Origin: Carposina sasakii
Lineage: Eukaryota; Arthropoda; Insecta; Lepidoptera; Carposinidae
Length of the DNA stretch: 64,000 nt
Assembly: GCA_014607495.2 (NCBI GenBank)
Contig: CP053155.1
Coordinates: 12,524,001-12,588,000, forward strand
Direction: 5' to 3'
Shown here: piece after piece, positions 45,643 through 57,354 of the stretch
Numbering within the stretch: the stretch's first letter is position 1
Layout of the letters: every line of letters starts with the position of its first letter
Position numbers and translations under genes: made by a program
The notes under the pieces: generated by a model
The model's input: only the letters and a program-made list of their open reading frames with translations
Databases searched by the model: none
Told to the model about the DNA's origin: nothing

Positions 45643-46084
45643 TTGCGTTAAGCCATGTCCGAAGTAAGATGGTTATAGAGGAAGAGGTAGACATGAGAGT
45701 AACGAGATGACGGATAATAGGGATGAATGAAAGAAGAGTACCTACATATTGCACCGACCCCAAATGATTGGGAACAGGGCAGGAAGAAGGAGTGTAATTA
45801 TATGTTGCTTATATTGTCAGACGTAAAATTTCGAAGCCTAGTCATTTCTCTCAGTGCCCTTTCGTCATTTGGCCGATTTAATCATTTGCTGGCATATAAA
45901 TCTGACAATATTATGCCTTCTAAACTTCGTACACGCAATATATATTTGCCCTTTAGCAAAATTTTACTTTAGTAATCTCGAATTTTGGCTCATAGGGGAG
46001 GAAGTCAGTTTATTTTAACTAAAACTTTATTGAAATGGATTTCACGTTTATTTTCCGGCTGGATGACTCCCTGATGTCAACCTT

Positions 46085-46226
46085 CCTCGGGTATACCTAA
46101 GTAAAAAAAATATAATATTAAAATAAAATCCGAACATGAAATAAATTCAGTTGTACAGACACGTGACTGGAGTCGAACCCACGCCTTCCGGCAGAAAGGT
46201 GAAAGTCTTAACCATTGTGCTATCAC
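46085..46226 (-). mobile_element. tRNA-derived SINE, 3' part, split by the hAT element
   Basis: On the minus strand: A box GATAGCACAATGGTTAAG (complement of 46207-46224) and B box GGGTTCGACTCCAGTC (complement of about 46165-46180), then an AT-rich tail. The remaining 5' end lies beyond the hAT insertion at 50798-50815. Confidence 0.75.
46219..46226. repeat. hAT target-site duplication, left copy
   Basis: GCTATCAC, identical to 50790-50797; 8 bp is the hAT norm. Confidence 0.95.
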
Positions 46227-46808
46227 TAGAGATGGGCGCCGAGAATATTCCCAATCTTCTCGAAGTGGAAACTTCTGAGAAGATTGAGAAATTACCGGTA
46301 AGTTTCCGTATCTTCTCATTTTGGTGAGAAGATAAAATATTATTAAAAAATATTACTTTATTCATCAAAGATGCGTTTAAAATTGAAGTAGAATGCATTT
46401 TAGGCTACACACAAACATTGCCCACCTGGCGCACGTGCGATCAATAAAGTTTTTATCTTTAGAAGTTTACCGCATAAGATCTTTTGTACGTGGGTTTCTA
46501 TTGTTCTTCGTAGAATTTTGTTACAGTCTCGTATTCAAGTTTTCTGGGAAACTATTCGACCCTCATTAGTACGAAACAGCTGTTTTATGACACTATGTGC
46601 TCAAACATGTCTTTTACTTCAGTCTGTTATTAGTCTTCTGATAGTCTACTGCTGTGCCGTATGTCTTGAAGGATACTGTTTCGATCACGCTTGTTTATTG
46701 GACTCTGATTCTCATTTATACGACGACTTGGCTTGTTAAATTGTTACTGTGACTGTTATCTGTGATTTGGACTATCAAAACCGGACACTGGTGAATACTT
46801 CTTGATAC

Positions 46809-48191
46809 GTAAGTACTTTTTATTTTATTATTTTAACATTTTGCAGACATTTAGAATATAACATAGAATCCTGTTGGTACCTTTGATTCTTCTTTATTTT
46901 GCAATCAATAAATGTTTTATTTTCATTATTTTTGTAAATAATCTGTACTCATTCTAATAGAGAATAGATTTTATTGTACAAAATATATAGGTATTTATTC
47001 TAACCATATTCTAATTGCTCGTAATTTTTTATTTTCTATGTATTGTATGATCTTGTAAATTTATTTTTTGGGCAAAAGTAACAAATTTGCTGCTTATGTT
47101 AAGAGTAATATAATTTAGTATAGTTTTGAAATGGTCGGAGCCTCAGCATTAATGCTGTTTTTCAGTATCCGCCGGGATTTCTTACACTTAGTCTTTATAA
47201 ATAAAAAACAGTTAGGCATAAAGTTAGGCATTAAATAAGTAACAAAAATTTGGAATAAGAAAAAAAGCATAAACAAAATAAAATAAACAGAATAAAATAA
47301 ACGGAAGAGACCAACCGGTACCCCATGTAAGCAGTTTTTTTAGGGTCTCGTACCCAAAGGATAAGGGACCCTATTACTAAGATTGCACTGTCCGTCTGTC
47401 TGCCTGTCTGTCACTAGGCCGCATCTCATAAACCGTGACAGCTAGAAAGTTGAAACCTTCACAGATGATGTAATTCTGTTGCTGCGATAACAACAAATAC
47501 TAAAAACCGAATAAAATTAATATTTAAGGGCGGGCCCCATACAACAAACGTGATTCCTTTGCCGTTCCTTGCTCGATATTAACAACGGCAACAGGAAGAC
47601 GCCCGAAACATTCACAGAGTATTCAGTTGTATAGTTATTTCAAAAATAATAAAATAAAATAAAACAAATATTTAAGGGGGGCTCCCATGCAACAAACGCG
47701 ATCCTTTTGCCTTTTTTTTTCTCGATCCCAGTGTCTAATGTTGTATAGATAATCGTACGAAACCCTCCGTGCGCGAGTCCACCTCGCACTTGGCTGGTTT
47801 TTTGTTTTTTTTTATTCGCCAACGTTGACGTTCGCAGCAATACTCCAGTTACTGGAAGACTTTTGTACCGATAGGAGCCATATATTACACTGTTTTTTGA
47901 ATGTTACCGATATTTAATTTTCCAAATGCTTTATTTTGTAAATTTTAATACTTAGGACGAATTCAGATTATTTACAGAATAAAAAACCGTTCTTCAATCT
48001 TATTATCTAATCTAATAAAATTATTGTTCATTGATTTGATCACTTCGTATTATACTCATAAAGATACTTCAACATTATTATGTAGAGGTATATTCTTAAT
48101 ATTTCTAAGACATTTGGACGTTTAAAGATTCAATCTCTGAAATAGACCTTAAAAAATATGCTGTTTTTATAGTAAGTCATCTTGTTTTCAG
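46809..48191 (+). other. Predicted 5' UTR intron of the hAT gene
   Basis: Donor ATAC|GTAAGT at 46809 and acceptor CTTGTTTTCAG ending 48191, 8 nt before the transposase ATG. The interspersed repeat at 47340-47805 lies inside. Inferred from splice motifs. Confidence 0.45.
47340..47805 (+). repeat. Interspersed repeat (diverged copy of 23490-23912) nested in hAT
   Basis: TAGGGTCTCGTACCC, GTCCGTCTGTCTGCCTGTCT, CCCTCCGTGCGCGAGTCC and CTCGCACTTGGCTGG. It is younger than the hAT insertion or hitch-hiked with it. Confidence 0.65.
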
Positions 48192-48199
48192 ACTTAAAC

Positions 48200-50184
48200 A
48201 TGGGGAAGCCGAAAAAAGAAGTTATTTGGAAACATTTTAGAGTGAGAGATGACAAAACCATTATGTGCTCTCACTGTGACATTTAATACACTACTGCGAA
48301 TGTAGTCAGAATGGAAAAACATTTGCAGAAATGTTTCAAATGTCCTGCTAACTTCAAAGCTGAGATATTAGAAACACTGTCGAAACCCAAAAAGAATGCT
48401 GATATTGTCAAAAAACCGTCAATACCAAGAAGTTTCAGAGTTGATGAAGGACAAAAGGAAAACGTTTCACCAAATGCAGAGTGCTACACTTATAATGCCA
48501 TCAGCAAATCCACGAGTGAATCCGTTGGCAAAAGGAGACAAGCATGACTTAGATATGGCTTTATCCAAAGCTATATTTGTCACTGGGTCACCCTTCGTAA
48601 TGGTGGAACATCCACTTTGGATTGAATTCTTTGAAAAACTTCAACCATTGTATACTCTGCCCTCCCGAAAAACATTGTCAACAACATACTTAGACAAGAT
48701 TCATGGTGACATGCAGAAAGAGACAATTGAAGATCTCAGCATGCAGAGCTACCTACATCTGCAATGTGATGGTTGGAGCGATGTTCGCAATGAGGGTATA
48801 ATAAACTTCCTAATTTCAAAACCAGAGCCAGTATTTGTGAAATGCGTGCTTGGATACTGCCGACAATCGCCACACCAGTGAATATCTAGCTCAGGAAATA
48901 CTGAAAGTTATGAACGAATACGGAAGAGATAAATTTTTTGCATTGGTGGGTGATAATGCCAAAAATATACAAAAAGCATTCAAGCTTGTAAAAGATTCTC
49001 AACCGCACATAACCTATTTGAATTGTGCTGCACACACACTTAACTTATTATGTCATGACATTTTGCGCACAGAAAAATTGAAAATAGCTCTGGACATAGC
49101 CATTGAATGCGTTAAGTCGATAAAAAAAAGCCAAGTTTTAACTTCGATTCTGGCATCGGCGGTAAAGCAAGAACAGGCTGGAGAGACCCTGAAACTGCCA
49201 TGCAAAACACGCTGGGGTTCATATTGCATTAGCTTGCAAAGCCTAATAAAAACTAAACTTGCCCTACAAACTTTAGCAGTCCATGAAAAGGCTTCAATGT
49301 TACCAACAAACACAAAACATAACTTGCTAAACGAAGATTTTTGGGATAAAACAAAACAAATTATTGATATTATAAAACCGGTAACGCAGGTTATTTTTAA
49401 ACTTGAATCAGACACGCTAAATATGCACACTGTTTTTCTGACATTGCGAAATATGAAGTCTGAACTGGAGTTCGCTTTGCTGCAGGTGAGTATGCTGAAT
49501 GAAGATGAAAAGAATGACATTCTCATGGCAACATTCCATCGAATGGCAATGTGTATAAAACCAATACATCTAGCTGCCTACATGTTGGACCCAGCTACGC
49601 AAGGATCTGAACTGGATTCTGAAGAAGAGGTGGTAGCTATGGAATATATTCACACAATCGCAAATCAGCTCAACATAGACATTGCAGAAAATCGTGCAAG
49701 CTTTAGAGCGAAAGATGGAAGATTGTGGGGAAAAGCATTTGTATGGAAAAGTGTGACATCTATGAGCCCAACGACCTGGTGGAAAGGCATTTGCAGCTCC
49801 ACTTCACTGAGTAAAATCGCTTTGCGTATTCTTACTGCGCCCTGTACATCAGCTGCTGTTGAGCGCTCTTTCAGTACACATGGGAGGATACATAATAAAT
49901 TAAGAAACCGCCTTACAGCTGAAAGAGCCGCCAAAATTGCATACGTTGCATATAACTGGAATTTATTAAACCGTAGTATCACATGTCCGGTTGAAGAAGA
50001 AGTGGAAGAAGATGAAGAATATTCCGTAAATTCTTCAGACAACGAGTCATCAAATGATGAAATCTCAGTCCTTACCGAGATTCCGTCGCTAGATGCTTCA
50101 TTGTCAGTGGTGGCTGGTCCAAGTGGTACACAGCCGCACATGGAGTTTTTCGATTGCGATAATTTAGATAGTGATTCTGATTGA
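48200..50184 (+). pseudogene. hAT transposase with BED finger, one stop and two frameshifts
   Basis: The ATG at 48200 opens a BED zinc finger (WKHF..., CSHC at the first pair, then HLQKC at the second). A TAA at 48284 breaks it between the two metal-binding pairs. The frame then shifts near 48535-48545 and again near 48850. The pieces otherwise give a full hAT order: SIFV-like AIFVTGSPFVMVEHPLWIEF, the first acidic block LQCDGWSDV, the second block ALVGDNAKNIQKAF, CAAHTLNLL and TRWGSY. The C-terminal dimerisation block CTSAAVERSFSTHGRIHNKL and a tail of acidic residues follow, with stop TGA at 50182-50184. The long C-terminal frame (about 440 residues) is intact. Too many lesions for activity unless the sequence has errors. 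Minus-strand frames here are shadows. Confidence 0.93.
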
Positions 50185-50789
50185 ATTTTGTTAGTTTAAT
50201 GTAATTTTGTTAATATTTGATTTGTTTCTTTATTGAAATTTTAAATAAATGTTTGTAATTTAATATGATACCTCGTTTTATTTATCTTTGCACATTTATA
50301 TAGTTCAGAGGTTTTAATTACTGTTTTCATAAGACTGGATTAATTTGTTTAAAACAAATTAATAATACCTTCATATAAAATTACCTAGCCAGATATTTCA
50401 AGTACTGAAAGCCATAGACACACATACACCTTTTAAAAACTTCATTCCAATGAAATCTCTCCCCTATCTCTAAACTACATCCCTGCCAAACTGCATCTTC
50501 AAATATAACGTAGTTTCTGCGATTTCGTTATGAGTGTATTTCACTTACATAAAACTTAACCAATAATCCAGTTTAATAATCGTAAATACGGATACAAGTA
50601 CACTGAGCTTAGTAAAAAACGCACATTTCTTGCATCTTAGACCAATAATATGCAAATACTCCAATGAACAAAAAAATTTAATAGGAACATTTTATCTTCT
50701 CACCAAAATGAGAAGATACGGAAACTTACCGGGAGGATATCGGAAAGTTTCCACAAAATGGAAAGTTCTCGAGAAGTTGCCCATCTCTA

Positions 50790-50797
50790 GCTATCAC
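50790..50797. repeat. hAT target-site duplication, right copy
   Basis: GCTATCAC, matching 46219-46226. The SINE 5' end continues to the right (complement reads TTATAGCTATG, then GTGATAGC). Confidence 0.95.
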
Positions 50798-50814
50798 CAT
50801 AGCTATAACTAGAC

Positions 50815-51670
50815 TCGAGTATCACATTGCTTATCCACATATACCTACAGTACGAAAATAGTTTAACGGTTCATTTGTAATAATCTCGAAAAGTTCTCGT
50901 ATAGTTCCCCAATAGTTACGTTATCAATCACAATGAGTATCCGAAAGCAATCTGCGTAAATACGGAAGGATTGGCACATATTTACCTGACCGCGGAAGTA
51001 GCCGAAGTACTTATAGCTACTTATATTATACGAACATAGCATTATAATGTCCAGCATAATAATCAATGGTTTTCAGTTAAGTATATTTCATTTTTTGCAG
51101 TTACATATTGTGTTACTTTGTCATTATCATAACAGCTACTTAGAATTAATATAAGTATGCAAATATGTAATTATAAAATTGTCGACGGCAGCGTAGCAGG
51201 TTCTCGTAGTCCGTAGCATCTGCTACGGATACCCGTTCGTAGCTGACTACATCTTCTTACCTTACTATCTTACGAGTATGTTTGCAGCGAACTCACGGAA
51301 AAAGAATAACAAAAATATTAAAATAATTAACCCAAATCAAAATAATTTATCTATACTTACATCAAAAAGAAAAAAACCGCTGCCTTTCCATTGCCAGTTG
51401 CCAGCGACAAGAACTTCCATGAATTTTAAATTCATTTAAAACTAGAAATTTTCATAACTGCACAAACGTACAAAGAACATTTGGCATGGTTGCCAAAATA
51501 AATAGAATATCCCAATGCACACACGTTCTACCAATACAACGTTGGTAACTACGGCTCCAGAAACTTAACTCATATTTATAATCAAGTAAGGGATAGCACA
51601 GACTAGCCACAAAGGTTACAGGAATACGTATTATCTGCTCGGTGTACTGATCTGAGGGCTTAGCCTAAAC
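50815..51670. other. Intergenic, no gene seen
   Basis: No coding exon or clear repeat recognised. Confidence 0.45.
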
Positions 51671-51672
51671 TT

Positions 51673-51936
51673 AGTGTAACAAAAGGGTTATGTTAAGCGA
51701 AATACTATGGAAATAGCCCACTGTAGAGAGCTTATCAACAAAATTGGAGACTAGAAATCAGATGTTTATATTTTTGAAGATTATACCTTCTTGAGTTGTT
51801 TAGAATTTTTTTCATATTATCTGGGAAAATAAATGTGAGTTTTCGTAGCGAATTTTGTAGACAGGAGCTACTGTGTAATGTAATAGTGGGCCATTCTCAT
51901 ATTTTCGCTTAACATACCCTCTATGTTACACCCATT
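51673..51936. mobile_element. Palindromic MITE family A, copy 3 (degraded)
   Basis: GTGTAACAAAAGGGTTATGT at the left and CTTAACATACCCTCTATGTT at the right. The arms are more diverged than copies 1 and 2, and the termini are lost. Confidence 0.7.
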
Positions 51937-51939
51937 ATA

Positions 51940-52795
51940 GGTTTTTAAAATGAATTTAATTAAAAAATTAGTCGGTATGCGCAGATCCTTACTATGTTAA
52001 ACAGGCAATAATTTCCAGGAAAGTTCAACAATGCTTACTTACATAGATAGCGTTAAATAAATAGCTTTTGTACACAACAATGAACTCGTGATACTCCGGC
52101 ACAAACCACGGAGGGGGTGAAGAAAATGTTTATTTCACAGATAACTTTCAGGGTACATGCCTACTAATCTATCCAAAGATGGGCAAATGATGGGCAAATT
52201 CTCTAATTTTATTGTGAAGTATTTAACCCACAGGCTCTACTTTGCACATAAGAGATTGCTCTAGTTCCTTAATTTACTCTTACGATATGCACGAAGGTAA
52301 ATACAGCTGATGAAAAGCATACTGCACTTACATTGTATGTATAAAGTTATACCTATACATACATATAGTCACTCAATGTGTGCCTATATATTATAAGCAA
52401 CATATAATGTATATTAACAGAAAACAAGGAAAATTTATAATATACATACATACATAGGTAATCTGCTTAAAGGAGACGCACGACAGTCGCAGACATTTCG
52501 TAATTCACCCTTCGCCCTAAAATAACCTTTGTATTACTTGACTTGTTAATTATGAGCACAATTACGAGTGGAATGCTAAAATCTCGCATTTACTCTTATC
52601 CATATATAATAGAGTATAATACTCGTGTCTTAAAATAGAAATAACGGATATTTCCGTTTGTACTGTATGCGATATTTTCTGTCATAAAATGTTACCGTAT
52701 CCTCTGAGTTCAAGGTTTCAACGGATTAACAACATATTAAATTATGTCATAAAGCTACATACTGTTGGTGAAAAACCATATCCTTATACTGGGGA
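51940..52795. other. Intergenic, no gene seen
   Basis: Nothing coding recognised. Confidence 0.45.
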
Positions 52796-52797
52796 AT

Positions 52798-53080
52798 TGT
52801 ACTTACTTCTATGCTGCTCTGGAAGTGAAAAAAAAAGGTATAAAAAACGTATAATACTGCTGCTTCCCTTCCCGGGCATACTGTACAAGTCAGTAGAGGG
52901 ACAAGAGGGTTTTGGTGTTTTATAGGCGATGGGCTGACCACCTGTCACTACTGACCGAACTTAACTAAATCTCAACTATACCCTCAAAATTGGTCAGAAA
53001 GGGCACCATGTGGTTCTATCGGCCCTTGGTGCTCTGCCTACTCCGTAAGGGATAAAGGCGTGATATGTATGTATGTACTT
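52798..53080 (+). repeat. Dispersed repeat family G, copy 3
   Basis: AGTCAGTAGAGGGACAAGAG, GCGATGGGCTGACCACCTGT, CCTCAAAATTGGTCAGAAAG, CTCCGTAAGGGATAAAGGCG, then a TATG tail. Confidence 0.75.
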
Positions 53081-53107
53081 TGTACACTACTGATACCTTG
53101 TAGTACG

Positions 53108-53325
53108 AGTAACAGGAGCCTGTGATGATGCGTGGCTTAACTAGAATACATCAGCTGCACCTCCTTCCGTGCTTGTCATTATAGTCGACTAAGGAATTTG
53201 GGATGTTCTCTCAGGCGATGAGCTAGCAACTTATCACTGACCTTTCGCATCTGTATCCGCTATGCTAAACGTGGCTGTAGGATGTCCTTCGTGTTCCTGC
53301 AGTTTTGGCTACCCCATTTTTGTAT
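53108..53325 (+). repeat. Dispersed repeat family F, copy 4
   Basis: TAGAATACATCAGCTGCACC, CTCTCAGGCGATGAGCTAGC, AACGTGGCTGTAGGATGTCC. Confidence 0.65.
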
Positions 53326-53328
53326 ATA

Positions 53329-53803
53329 CAGGGTGTTTGTGACAGCCAGGCAAATACTGAGATACTGAACAAGTACCATTGTTTTACGTTATACGACAGT
53401 GTTATTACTCGCAAGAAATTAATTTTTGATTTGATTATACGCAATGTTTGCTTTCCGCGCCAATTGTATCGGGCGATCCTGTGACTAGTTAAATAGGCTT
53501 ATTGGTTATTTTGTGATACATTGCGGTTTTTTGGATCACTTTTGACTCTCCTTTGGGGTTGATAGGTAAATTGAACTTCTTTGTAAGCAACCTTTTTTTT
53601 TTAAATCATCCAAACATGAAAATTTTATTTTTAAGTAATTATTTAAGGCCTACTTAAGCGAACCACACTATTTTTTCCTGAAAAAATTTTAAAAAGTCGT
53701 AAAATTTTAGAATTTTCCTGCGAAAATTTTCACTGGTTTTCATCTCAGAATCATGGTCGGAAGTCACCATATCAATATTTGCTTGACTGTCACAAACACC
53801 CTG
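53329..53803. mobile_element. MITE family H with imperfect inverted repeats
   Basis: Ends CAGGGTGTTTGTGACAGCCA and the complement of CAGGGTGTTTGTGACAGTCA. The match extends about 35 bp and TATA lies at both flanks. 475 bp, non-coding. Confidence 0.8.
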
Positions 53804-54344
53804 TATATGTATAAAGTAGCTGTATACACGGTATCTAGCGATTATATCTTCCTACATTTAACATGCAGAGTCTTTCACATTTACAACATTAGCATTACCT
53901 AGATAGTGAGTAAAATTGCATTCCTATTTCCTTCATACATAATAAACATAAGAAAAAACATTAACTTAAGTACCTACAGACATAATACAATACGCGTAAG
54001 GCTGTGTCGCACTCTGCCAAGGTGTTTTATTTCCAAAGCGAATTCATGCTTACTGGGACCAGCTACAAAGTGTCCAGGCGCCTGCAAACACGTGTACCTA
54101 GTGTTCATATCTGGAAAGCATGGAAGGATGCCAAAACTCTAGTTTTACTGTTGCATTTTGAAAACGTGTTACGCGATACAGTACGAATAGAAAGGCAAAC
54201 ACAAACCTTTTGACAATCTTTAAACAGTAACTCAAGAGTTATGCAAACAAAATTATATTACTTAACCTTATTTGACTATACTTTTTATATTTTATAGCAC
54301 ACAAATTAAAAATATACACATAAATTACACAGGTACTGGAGAAA

Positions 54345-54840
54345 TGTACAATGGCGTGCTTATCTCTTCAAGAGATTCCTTCCAGTAGACCAAAAGAAGT
54401 GAAGAAACAGAACAAAAGTAAAGGGTAGCAGATGTGCACAAACAGAACTAGAAACCTAAATAAATAACCTTAAAACTACTCAATAAACTACACATAATAA
54501 ACTTATAACAAATAAACTACATAAACGTACATACAATACACTTAATAAATATAATTATACAATAATATAATACAAGGGAAAGATAAGAAACAAATATGGA
54601 ATATTATACTAACACAAGGATAGGTAGTGCTCCTTTAGTTTTGCCTTAAAGAATTCGACACTCCTGGAATCTCTTACCGTGTGTGGCAACTCATTCCAAA
54701 GTTTAACCACGTGCACGGAAAAGGAGTATTTGTAGGGTCCAGAGTTGTGCTGCGGAGTACTCAGTAAGGTTGCAGTAGTGGAACGAAGAGGCTTATCTCT
54801 AGAAAAGAGAAACTCAAAGCGCTCGCGCAGATAAAGTGGT
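54345..54840 (-). mobile_element. Jockey/CR1-like LINE C-terminal stub
   Basis: The minus strand reads RERFEFLFSRDKPLRSTTAT, then GPYKYSFSVHVVKLWNELPH and TVRDSRSVEFFKAKLKEHYL, with stop TAG at 54611-54609. This is the conserved C-terminal block of Jockey/CR1 LINEs. The 3' UTR has GGAAGGAATCTCTTGAAGAG and ends near 54345. 5'-truncated. Confidence 0.8.
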
Positions 54841-54844
54841 GAGA

Positions 54845-57275
54845 ACTATGTGACGCTAAAAAATAATGTAACATCGTTTGGCATTGACTTTCGTTGTCGC
54901 AACACTCCTACCAATAGCGATTACATTTCATCACGTGACTTGACGAACTATTCGAGCAAACGTGTCGGTGACGAACTACTATCGATTCGGTTTAGAACAT
55001 ATGTTAATTTGTCTAAGGCCTCAAAACTGTAGAAATTATCTCGGACCCTCGAATACTTAGTAACAAGTAGGTACAGAAGTCACATGTGACGTATGTATCT
55101 AGTCCTATACATAGGAATTGATCATTCAAAGGAACTATTCGTTAAAACATTCCATTTTTAGTAGCCTTGTGTACATGTACCTATGTATGTATTTTTGTTT
55201 AATTTTTAACTTAAGTACTATTCGGCATAGAACATCTACTTTTAAATATACAGTGTGTCATGCGAATGGGAAAGCAGCATTGTTCTCTGAAAGTCAATTA
55301 CTGCTCTCTCTAACTATTATCTAAAGTGGAACATCAGAGAATAACTGCTTATTTATTTCCACAAACGTTTCATCCATTTTCCTGCGTTTCCAATTCCATT
55401 GCAAATGGAACGCTAACAGCGCAGCCATTTTATTTATCTTTTACCAACAATGCTCCTCGGAAATTATCTCAGAAATCTTTTAATATCATGAAGACATTAT
55501 TTATTCAATCTGTATTGATCTTTATCTGGTTAGTTTTTCATTGTTTTCCTGATTTTTCGTTTAAAATTATTACAGTTTGAATTAAAGTTATTCCGATAAA
55601 CAGTTTAGATTTTATATGAATGTAATAAATAAATAGCGGTTTAGTCTCAAAACTGGCTAACAAAAGCATACGGAACAGGCAATGATCACCATCACAAGTT
55701 GCTAGTTTATTATTAACAGGTATTAAAAAGACAAAGAATAATATAAATAAAAAAATTCTTGATACTATTGAATATAGTTCTATCTTAAAATTAATTAGTT
55801 GCTTCTGTAAACAAATCGCTTAATTTTCAGTCAGTTACTTTGAACAAGAACTTATAACTGATAACAGGTTGCCAAAGTTGAACAGTTGTTCAAGATTGAA
55901 TAAAGTTCTAAGGTCTGTTTATTGTTATTTAGGCAAGTCAAAGACTTATCGGTAGTTAACGTTATCATTAGAAACTTGTTCTTTGAACGCTTAAAAAGTA
56001 GGTAAAATATTATTTCAACCGCCATACAATGCCATAACTTCTTCACCCCGGTGATCGTAGCACGTTCGTAGTCACTTTGACTTTAATGCTCAAATAAAAA
56101 AAAATATTATACATACAGACGAATTGAGAACCTCCTCCTTTTTTTTAAGTCGGTTAAAAATGCTTCAATGACCAAACTTACCTAAATAATAAATTGGTTT
56201 GAGATACATGTAGTACAATTTAACTATTCTATTGACATTAACTACCGTAACAAATAGGTTTGGCACATAGTAGAACTTGTTTAAAGGCGGATCGAAATTT
56301 CCGTGCACTGGTGCATCGCTTTCAAAGAACTTACAAGTATAAACCTCTATACTTATAGAGGTATACACAATTTTATATATACCCTGAGGTAATTTGTAAA
56401 CAGTACAATTTCCAGCTGTTCCGAAGTCAAAGTTAAATTAGGTTCGGATCGCGGCGCATTTTTACGTCGCCATAGCAGAAATCAATGCGGAGTTTTGTAA
56501 TCCAGGACTCCATTAAACTTTAATTTAGATATCCGAAGCCGAGGTGACACGTGTCGAAATATTGTGATGATATTGCAGGTATATCACAAGCGACGTAGTT
56601 CCGTTTATGTTCCTCCATAGAATAATAAGTCCTCCAGATATCACGCACACATTTGAAGCAACTTTATTTAGACTAATTGAACTAATTAAATGCTATTTCT
56701 TTAGTTTTACGACTAGAGTGCGGTTGATGTAACATTTCGAGCTGATGTTTGCAAAGGGGCATTTAAGACACTAGGTTTTATACTGAAAACAGTTAATGCA
56801 TTCACTAGCATTTCCGCAATTAATAACAATTACAACGCCTTGGTTCGCAACAAGTTGGAGTGAATGGGGAATCCAAATACAATGTTATGTTAGTGAAAAT
56901 TTTAATAGTTTTTTTTTTATATTATTACTCTCTCTGACATCATTGCTAAAAGTTACACGGAAGTATTTACCTTTAGACCAAGCTTAAAAGAAAAAATCTG
57001 GGTATCGCTCTTTGAAATGTTAGAGCAGGGTTTCAAAGTATCTGTTACAATTTCTATAGAGTTACGAACAGTTATTACAAAATTATTTATGTGAAAATTG
57101 TTTCAAAGTATCTTATTCTTGTGCCTAGTAACTATTGGTGCAAAAGTTGGCATGGATCGATGTTTAGTTGTTGCTAAAACGGCTCAATGAATCTGTTCAA
57201 AACTTGTAAAAGAGATAGGTGGTTTATATAACAATAGGTAAAGCTCTTATTATTAAGCTAGTGTTATCTTCTTTC
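54845..57275. other. Intergenic, no gene supported
   Basis: Several short frames (54850-55580, 55852, 56165, 56796) have no recognisable product or splice context. A short repeat lies at 56120-56160 (CGAATTGAGAACCTCCTCC, AAGTCGGTTAAAAA). Confidence 0.45.
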
Positions 57276-57276
57276 C

Positions 57277-57350
57277 TGTACTGATGCGGGTTTTCACTAG
57301 AATCTCTTTCCGTACATGTCGTAAGAGTCGACAATGGTACTCGGGTGTTC
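57277..57350 (+). repeat. Dispersed repeat family F, copy 5 (short)
   Basis: GTACTGATGCGGGTTTTCAC, CGTAAGAGTCGACAATGG. Confidence 0.6.
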
Positions 57351-57354
57351 TCTC

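Larger units (their letters stand above)
46227..50789 (+). mobile_element. hAT DNA transposon, 4563 bp
   Basis: Terminal inverted repeats TAGAGATGGGC (left) and its complement GCCCATCTCTA (right), flanked by the perfect 8-bp duplication GCTATCAC. Subterminal stem-loops TATCTTCTCA-loop-TGAGAAGATA occur at both ends (about 46309-46334 and 50692-50717). It holds one decayed transposase gene and, in its 5' region, a nested repeat at 47340-47805. Termini and target site are well preserved although the gene is broken. Confidence 0.95.

Noticed and set aside
49053..49526. Minus-strand 157-codon frame (and 49665-50141)
   Set aside because: Shadow of the hAT transposase coding strand.
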